The translations under genes and the position numbers were made by a program. A stretch of DNA of 64,000 nt, taken from contig OZ244212.1 of NCBI GenBank assembly GCA_965216695.1, forward strand, positions 4,526,001 to 4,590,000, given 5' to 3'. The notes under the pieces were generated by a model that did not search any database, was not told the DNA's origin, and was given only the letters and a program-made list of their open reading frames with translations. Shown here in pieces: positions 59,197 through 64,000 of this stretch. The DNA comes from G965216695 sp965216695. Lineage in GTDB: Bacteria; Pseudomonadota; Gammaproteobacteria; Pseudomonadales; Azotimanducaceae. The stretch's first letter is position 1, and every line of letters begins with the position of its first letter.

Positions 59197-60666
59197 TTAA
59201 GGGGTTAGAAAGGAAGGTACGTTGTAAAGGGGGGCACAGCTCGTACAGTCTTCATCAACTAACCATTTCGCCATGCGCCTTAGTGGCTCTATGCCGTCGT
59301 GTGGTCCTGCCGAGGAGTCTGCGGCACAGGCAAATCCAAGTGTCACTATTCGCTGTGCACCGTACAACGGCAGCAGATCGCGAACCTCGCTTTTTAAAGA
59401 CTCCGGGTAAACTCCCACCGTCTGCGTGTAAGCATCGCAGTCGTCAGCGATCTCTTGTAAAGAATCGACGGGGATAAAGTTCGCAACACGGTCATTCAAA
59501 GATGCGTCAAATTCAACTGGTTGTGGATGCTGAGAAACAATCACCGCACCCTCGTCATCTTCGCCACCGATGACTTTGTACCATTCGTCCTGAAATTCAA
59601 GCGCTTCAAGATTAGACTTGAGCTCTCTATCAAAACTCTTGGGCTTGGTGCTGATATGTTCTGGCAACGTCAGCAGGGCATCGTAAGCCATCTTGCCGAA
59701 TTCGTTGGCTTTTGCCAGACCGTCGCTATCGGTGCCGCTCATGACGTAGACCTTGCGTGCATTGGCGCAGGCAACTTGGTTGAGCTGACCAAAATCCGTC
59801 GCAACACGAATAGCAGCATCTCGCATCTTCTGTTCATCTTCAAAGGTTTCCGGTCCGATAACACTGATGCTGCGTTTGGGGTCGAGAGAAATCAGCTCAA
59901 GGCCAGGCTGAATATACCTGGTGACGTGTTTAACCGAAGCAAAACCGCCCCAGGCGAGGATTTTTTCGATATTGGCAGGTAGATAAAACCTCTGCTCAAA
60001 CGATTCATCGCCTCCCTTCCAGTAGGCAACACTGCAGTGTTTCGTAATTGGGTGATCAGGGGCGTATTCGCACAGGGTACGAAACATCGCGACAGCAGTG
60101 ACAGGATCGTTTGACGGGCTCTTAAAAATCGCATCGCCGCGTGTCAGCGCACTTCGAACCAACGACAATGCAGAAATCAACGGAGAGTTTCCTGCAACAA
60201 TGTGAAGACATCGTGCGCCAAAGGCTTTAACTGAGGCTACTCTACCATCCCCTCGTGGCATCTGGACCCAACCATCAAAGTAGGCCCGCTCGCGTTCAAT
60301 CGTATCTTCGAGAAACTGCCTGTTAAAGGCAGCCGAAAGCATTGCATATTCGTCCTCAACAATCGGCCTTGTTGTCGGTGCCGTGTCGTAAGAAAGCTCC
60401 AGCGCCTGCTGCAGGTATTCATTTTTAGTAAGATCAAGCTGCTCGCCAAAGCCCACCAGAAAATCGATGATTTCATCGGTGGTTAATGCCTGCATGTCTT
60501 TTAGATCACCGTGATTGCGCAGCGGTAGTTCGTCCAGGTACTTATTGGCGTCGGGTGTGCGGAACGACAGGCTGCCGCCGCGACCTTCATGGACAATGAG
60601 ATTGTCCGTGATAATTTGCCCTCGGATGATGAGGGGTATGACAGGCAATTCGTTCTGGTTGTTCAT
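59197..60666 (-). CDS. LuxC-like acyl reductase
   Basis: 489 residues. 'ARCLHIVAGNSPLISALSLVRSALTRGDAIFKSPSNDPVTAVAMFRTLCE' is the conserved nucleotide-binding core, and 'FGQLNQVACANARKVYV' holds the catalytic Cys300. LuxC reduces an acyl group received from LuxE to the aldehyde with NADPH. Classical LuxC serves luciferase; here no LuxA/LuxB pair is seen, so the aldehyde must have another fate. The start overlaps the upstream SDR stop (ATGA). Confidence 0.92.
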   Translation of the reverse strand: MNNQNELPVIPLIIRGQIITDNLIVHEGRGGSLSFRTPDANKYLDELPLRNHGDLKDMQALTTDEIIDFLVGFGEQLDLTKNEYLQQALELSYDTAPTTRPIVEDEYAMLSAAFNRQFLEDTIERERAYFDGWVQMPRGDGRVASVKAFGARCLHIVAGNSPLISALSLVRSALTRGDAIFKSPSNDPVTAVAMFRTLCEYAPDHPITKHCSVAYWKGGDESFEQRFYLPANIEKILAWGGFASVKHVTRYIQPGLELISLDPKRSISVIGPETFEDEQKMRDAAIRVATDFGQLNQVACANARKVYVMSGTDSDGLAKANEFGKMAYDALLTLPEHISTKPKSFDRELKSNLEALEFQDEWYKVIGGEDDEGAVIVSQHPQPVEFDASLNDRVANFIPVDSLQEIADDCDAYTQTVGVYPESLKSEVRDLLPLYGAQRIVTLGFACAADSSAGPHDGIEPLRRMAKWLVDEDCTSCAPLYNVPSFLTP

Positions 60667-61454
60667 GCTGCATCCTCCTGTGGAATCATGCTCGACGAAA
60701 AGGCCAGTCGCATCGAGAGCGGCAGTCTCTTAATGATGTTGAACATCCATCTGCAAGCCGTCTGGGGTATGCTGACTGGCTTACCTTTTTCCAGGTCGCG
60801 TAGTGAACCGGCAACACAGTCTTCTGCAGACTGGACCATAAAACCGGGCGCAGGCATTTCATCACCGACGTCAGCGACTTCGTTAAATTCTGTTGGTACA
60901 GGGCCGGGACAAAGCACCTGAACACGGACACCTGAGTTTCTGACTTCGGCGTAAATAGATTCCGTAAAGTTAATCACACCGGCTTTGATGCCGCTGTAGG
61001 TGGCAAAGTAGGGTGCTGCATTGAATCCACCAACAGATGAGACATTGATGATGTCGCCGCGGTTCCTGGCGAGCATGCCTGGAAGTACCGCACGGGTCAG
61101 CAGCACGAGGGCAACCATATCGACGTTCAGTTCCTGGGCGATACGATTTGCATCAACCTTGGCGAAAAAGCCGTTGGTGCCGAATCCGGCAGAGTTCACC
61201 AGCATATCGACATGGGGTCGTGCTGCGAGTTCATCGGCGAATGCCGTAATCGCTGCCTGATCTGATAGATCGGTCGGTCTGCATTCGACGTTTGCACCGA
61301 ATTTTTGCTTAAGCTGTGAGGCCAGTTGTTCAAGTCGTTCGGCCCGTCTCGCGACGAGGACGAGATCGTAACCACGTTCAGCGAGTTGTTCCGCGAAAAC
61401 TGCCCCGATTCCGGACGACGCACCGGTGACGATGGCAATTGGTTTTTCAGTCAT
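60663..61454 (-). CDS. Short-chain dehydrogenase/reductase (SDR), copy 5
   Basis: 263 residues from ATG 61454 (GGAGG upstream). The N-terminus overlaps the TetR gene by 8 bp. 'GASSGIGAVFAEQLA', 'NSAGFGTNGFF', 'VSSVGGFNAAPYFATYSGIK' (Tyr, Lys) and 'RVQVLCPGPVPTEF' are typical of SDRs acting on fatty or ring substrates. The C-terminus 'INIIKRLPLSMRL'-like amphipathic segment is unusual. The gene order SDR-LuxC-LuxE is tightly coupled. Confidence 0.9.
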   Translation of the reverse strand: MTEKPIAIVTGASSGIGAVFAEQLAERGYDLVLVARRAERLEQLASQLKQKFGANVECRPTDLSDQAAITAFADELAARPHVDMLVNSAGFGTNGFFAKVDANRIAQELNVDMVALVLLTRAVLPGMLARNRGDIINVSSVGGFNAAPYFATYSGIKAGVINFTESIYAEVRNSGVRVQVLCPGPVPTEFNEVADVGDEMPAPGFMVQSAEDCVAGSLRDLEKGKPVSIPQTACRWMFNIIKRLPLSMRLAFSSSMIPQEDAA

Positions 61455-62070
61455 TTTGTTTTCCTCCGAGTAAAACAACCACTCCGTCCGCCATGGTGCT
61501 GAGTGCGGCGTTGACGCTAACTTGCGAATCAACCATGGCCTGCATGGTTACCCCACGGATCAGGCCGATGATTGAAATCGCCAGAGCGTTTGCACTGACG
61601 TTGCGGTTGGCTTTGCCCCTGAACTGCGCCTTTTTTATGACAGCTTCAAGGGTATTAATGACCCGCTGATTCTGATGCTGGACGGTTTTCAGCAAGGCGG
61701 GATTAAATTCATTGGCGGATGACAGAAGTGTGAGATATGCCCCGACGGTCGCCCGGTTTTCCTCGACGTATTTCGCAACATTGCTGAAAAGCAAAGGGAT
61801 TTCGCTTGCGAAATCATCGCCGACCAACGGATCCGTCATCGTTGAAATGTTCTGCTCAAACAGGTCATCCACCAGATGCTGGATAAAGTTGTTCTTGGAG
61901 CCAAAGTGGTAGCCGACAATTGCCGTGCTGTAACCAGAGCGCTTCGCCAGGGCAGACATGGTCAGATTAGATATGCCGCCTTCTGCGATTAACTGAAAGG
62001 CGGTCTCTTTCAATTGCCGCTGCGTGTTTTCAACTCGATCCTGGCTTCTAACGCGTGCTGGATGTGCCAT
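61447..62070 (-). CDS. TetR-family transcriptional regulator
   Basis: 207 residues from ATG 62070; a GTG at 62076 gives two more. The N-terminal helix-turn-helix 'IAEGGISNLTMSALAKRSGYSTAIVGYHFGSKNNFIQHLV' is classical. The ligand-binding part is all-helical. A 22-bp palindrome lies directly upstream, consistent with autorepression and control of the adjacent leftward genes. The ligand is unknown. Confidence 0.92.
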   Translation of the reverse strand: MAHPARVRSQDRVENTQRQLKETAFQLIAEGGISNLTMSALAKRSGYSTAIVGYHFGSKNNFIQHLVDDLFEQNISTMTDPLVGDDFASEIPLLFSNVAKYVEENRATVGAYLTLLSSANEFNPALLKTVQHQNQRVINTLEAVIKKAQFRGKANRNVSANALAISIIGLIRGVTMQAMVDSQVSVNAALSTMADGVVVLLGGKQND

Positions 62071-62078
62071 ATTCACTA

Positions 62079-62100
62079 AAACTTAATGACCATTAAGTTT
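62079..62100. promoter_or_regulatory. TetR-type operator palindrome
   Basis: Perfect 10-bp arms AAACTTAATG (62079-62088) and CATTAAGTTT (62091-62100) with a 2-bp spacer. It lies 9 bp upstream of the TetR start and downstream of the luciferase-like gene, the usual position and symmetry of a TetR operator. Confidence 0.8.
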
Positions 62101-62162
62101 AATCTATCAGGCAATTAATAAAAAATCAAGAATCTAATTTGCAGAACTATCTACGTCAGCAG

Positions 62163-63164
62163 TCAGGCAGGATGTGGCTTTAAATCGAGATGAGGCATGA
62201 CTTTCGTAGCGAAGAGATCAAGGCTTGCCCAAACTCGTTCAGGATCTATACCTGCGGGCATCACATGATTGCGGAAACAAACATCGCCCCCTTTTTCTTT
62301 CTCTTTCAGTAGCGCAATACACTGATCCGGGGTGACGATGGCATGAGAGGCTGACTGTTGCAGGTTCTTAAGCGTCACCTCGGGTACGTTGACGTTCGCT
62401 CCGGTGTGCGTGCCGGACAAAAATCCAGCATACATTTGCGCATTTTCCAGTATGTGACCACCGATTTCCGACCAAGCCTTGTCTGGATCTTCGGATAGGA
62501 ACAAAAAATGCGGGCCATCTATTGGTCTGGGACCGGGGTCTGCGTGTCCGCGTGCGAGGCACTCTGCTCGATAGATCTGGTAAATCTCGTCACTGCCAGG
62601 TGCAAACCCGAGATTCAGTCGAGCCGCCATGCGTGCCATTAGAGGCGATGCACCGCCGAGCACGATTCTGGGTGCATGTTCCGGAACGGGACTGACCAAT
62701 TCGATGTGTCTGCCCTGATAGGTAAACGACTCTCTGGCCCAGGCGCGCTGTAGTACTTCAACGGTTTCTTCGATGATTGCTGCGCGCTGATTGAGTTCAA
62801 CATCGTAGTAGTCGAATTCTGGTTGTCGGTAACCGGCGGCCAGCACCACCAACGAGCGGCCTCCGCTGGCCAGGGTGAGCACAGCAAGGTCCTCCGCAAG
62901 CCGCAACGGCGAATAAAAAGGTGCCAACACAACCATACGAATATCGACTCTGTCGGTGCAAGCGGACGCCGCAGATCCCATTACAATAGGTGATGACAGA
63001 TAGTGGGATGTATTGGTGTGGTGTTCGCCGAAACTGACGCCATGAAATCCAGCTTGATCTGCCCAGGTGCACATCTCCAGACACTGCGCATAGGTGTGTG
63101 AACTGGATTTTGTTACCTCTTTTGACTGGGTCAGATCAAAAGCGAGTTCGAGCCGAATAGACAT
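62163..63164 (-). CDS. Luciferase-like flavin-dependent monooxygenase, copy 2
   Basis: 333 residues. 'WADQAGFHGVSFGEHHTNTSHYLSSPIVMGSAASACTDRVDIRMVVLAPFYSPLRLAEDLAVL' is the bacterial-luciferase-like core, followed by 'VVLAAGYRQPEFDYYDVE' and 'IVLGGASPLMARMAARLNLGF'. It is distinct from copy 1. It is upstream of the TetR gene and 16 bp after the P450 copy 3 gene, so the two may be one transcript. A role in oxygenation (for example Baeyer-Villiger type) is inferred. Confidence 0.87.
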   Translation of the reverse strand: MSIRLELAFDLTQSKEVTKSSSHTYAQCLEMCTWADQAGFHGVSFGEHHTNTSHYLSSPIVMGSAASACTDRVDIRMVVLAPFYSPLRLAEDLAVLTLASGGRSLVVLAAGYRQPEFDYYDVELNQRAAIIEETVEVLQRAWARESFTYQGRHIELVSPVPEHAPRIVLGGASPLMARMAARLNLGFAPGSDEIYQIYRAECLARGHADPGPRPIDGPHFLFLSEDPDKAWSEIGGHILENAQMYAGFLSGTHTGANVNVPEVTLKNLQQSASHAIVTPDQCIALLKEKEKGGDVCFRNHVMPAGIDPERVWASLDLFATKVMPHLDLKPHPA

Positions 63165-63180
63165 GATGTGCGTTAGTTGG

Positions 63181-64000
63181 TCAGATGTCCCAGACGACCG
63201 GCAAAATACTGCAGGATCGTTGGTTCCAACCCTTTGGTTTGGGGACTTCCGCTTCAGGATCCCAGCGAACGTTAGGTAAGTCGTCCAGGAAGTGGGTCAG
63301 GTATTCGGCGAGCAGGAAGCGAGCAAAGTGCTGACCAATACACATATGCGGTCCCATGGCGAACGTCATGTGTTTCTGCTTGGGACGCGTGATATCGAAC
63401 TTGTTGGGATTATCCCACCGGTCTGGGTCTCTACTGGCAACGATGTGGTGCGTAAACACAATAGAGTCTTTGGGGATGAGTCTCCCGCAGATTTCAATAT
63501 CTTCTGTCACAACGCGTGGGGTCGTGCCACCAATACCATTGTGCCGAAGATTCTCTTCGACAGCGCCTGATATCAGATCTCGGTCACGGCGTAGCAGTTC
63601 CAACTGATCAGGGTTCTGTAGCAGGTCATAAACCAGCATGTTGGTTTGCCGTGCGGTGGTTTCAATACCACCGGAGAAGAGGTGGTTCACCAAACCCATC
63701 ATGTCGTGGTCGGAAATCTTTTCTCCGTCGATTTCAGCTTCGAGCATGGCTGATACATAGTCGTCTTTTGGTTCAGCGCGCCGCTTTTCGATCAGTTGAA
63801 AAGCATATTCCTGCAATTTTCTCCCGGCTTCCAGCGCGCGGTCGATATCGACGTTAGCCTGCCAGATACCATCCATACAGCCTGCGACGTATTCCAGGTC
63901 GGCGACATCGTAACCGACGATCTTGCCGACCGATTCATAGGGGTAAAAAATGTTTAACTCACGAACCAGGTCTGCTTTACCTTTGCCTTGCAGGGCGGAA
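63181..64000 (-). CDS. Cytochrome P450, copy 3 (5' partial)
   Basis: The frame is open through the right window edge, so the N-terminus is missing; about 272 residues are visible. 'LFSGGIETTARQ' is the I-helix (Glu-Thr), 'EENLRH' the K-helix and 'FAMGPHMCIGQHFARFLL' the heme loop with its Cys. The protein ends 'GWNQRSCSILPVVWDI'. It is the first visible gene of the leftward arm. Confidence 0.92.
   Translation of the reverse strand, partial: SALQGKGKADLVRELNIFYPYESVGKIVGYDVADLEYVAGCMDGIWQANVDIDRALEAGRKLQEYAFQLIEKRRAEPKDDYVSAMLEAEIDGEKISDHDMMGLVNHLFSGGIETTARQTNMLVYDLLQNPDQLELLRRDRDLISGAVEENLRHNGIGGTTPRVVTEDIEICGRLIPKDSIVFTHHIVASRDPDRWDNPNKFDITRPKQKHMTFAMGPHMCIGQHFARFLLAEYLTHFLDDLPNVRWDPEAEVPKPKGWNQRSCSILPVVWDI

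Noticed and set aside
52002..64000. Bioluminescence (lux) operon
   Set aside because: LuxC and LuxE relatives are present but no LuxA/LuxB pair; the luciferase-like genes match the broader flavin oxidoreductase family.

Overview
The window looks like chromosome of a Gram-negative proteobacterium, probably a gammaproteobacterium. It carries a lambda-like siphoprophage, a TonB-dependent outer-membrane receptor and a large catabolic cluster. Three blocks differ in character: a GC-rich prophage, an AT-richer junction with defence and integration genes, and a catabolic cluster of intermediate composition.

Block 1 (1-23029) is the right-hand part of a tailed-phage prophage, cut by the left window edge. 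Structural and repeat-rich proteins (1-4571) precede the small and large terminase. The usual head and tail series follows: gpW-like joiner, portal, fused protease-capsid, completion proteins, tail tube, frameshifted tail chaperone, tape measure, distal tail and J-like tip. It ends with a cupin-like cargo gene and a 45-bp 3' portion of a tRNA-Pro(GGG) gene, which reads as the attR of an element inserted in that tRNA. No lysis gene is recognised.

Block 2 (23030-31200) is a junction zone. It has an AbiE-type toxin-antitoxin pair (toxin with a WYL-like domain and zinc-binding tail) behind an inverted-repeat operator. A leftward operon follows: zinc-knuckle membrane protein, unknown gene, DUF4224-like protein and tyrosine integrase, with three palindromes upstream. 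Next come about 1 kb without a gene, a tyrosine recombinase with an in-frame stop codon, and two unknown genes. This is best read as a second integrative element plus remnants.

Block 3 (31365-64000) is a catabolic gene cluster in two convergent arms. The rightward arm has a 2Fe-2S ferredoxin, SRPBCC and SnoaL-like proteins, a molybdopterin oxidoreductase, a P450, an HSL-type hydrolase, a TonB receptor, an APH-like kinase, SDRs, a DUF3604 protein, a luciferase-like flavin oxidoreductase, a CPT-like kinase and a crotonase. The leftward arm has a P450, a second luciferase-like oxidoreductase, a TetR regulator, SDRs, LuxC (acyl reductase), two LuxE (acyl-protein synthetase) paralogues, another P450, a second molybdopterin oxidoreductase and an MFS transporter. 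The arms meet at a short remnant of a third LuxE. Together this suggests uptake and oxidation of a hydrophobic compound such as a terpenoid or steroid-like molecule. The LuxC/LuxE acid reductase is the most unusual component, because no luxA/luxB pair is present. The substrate is inference only.
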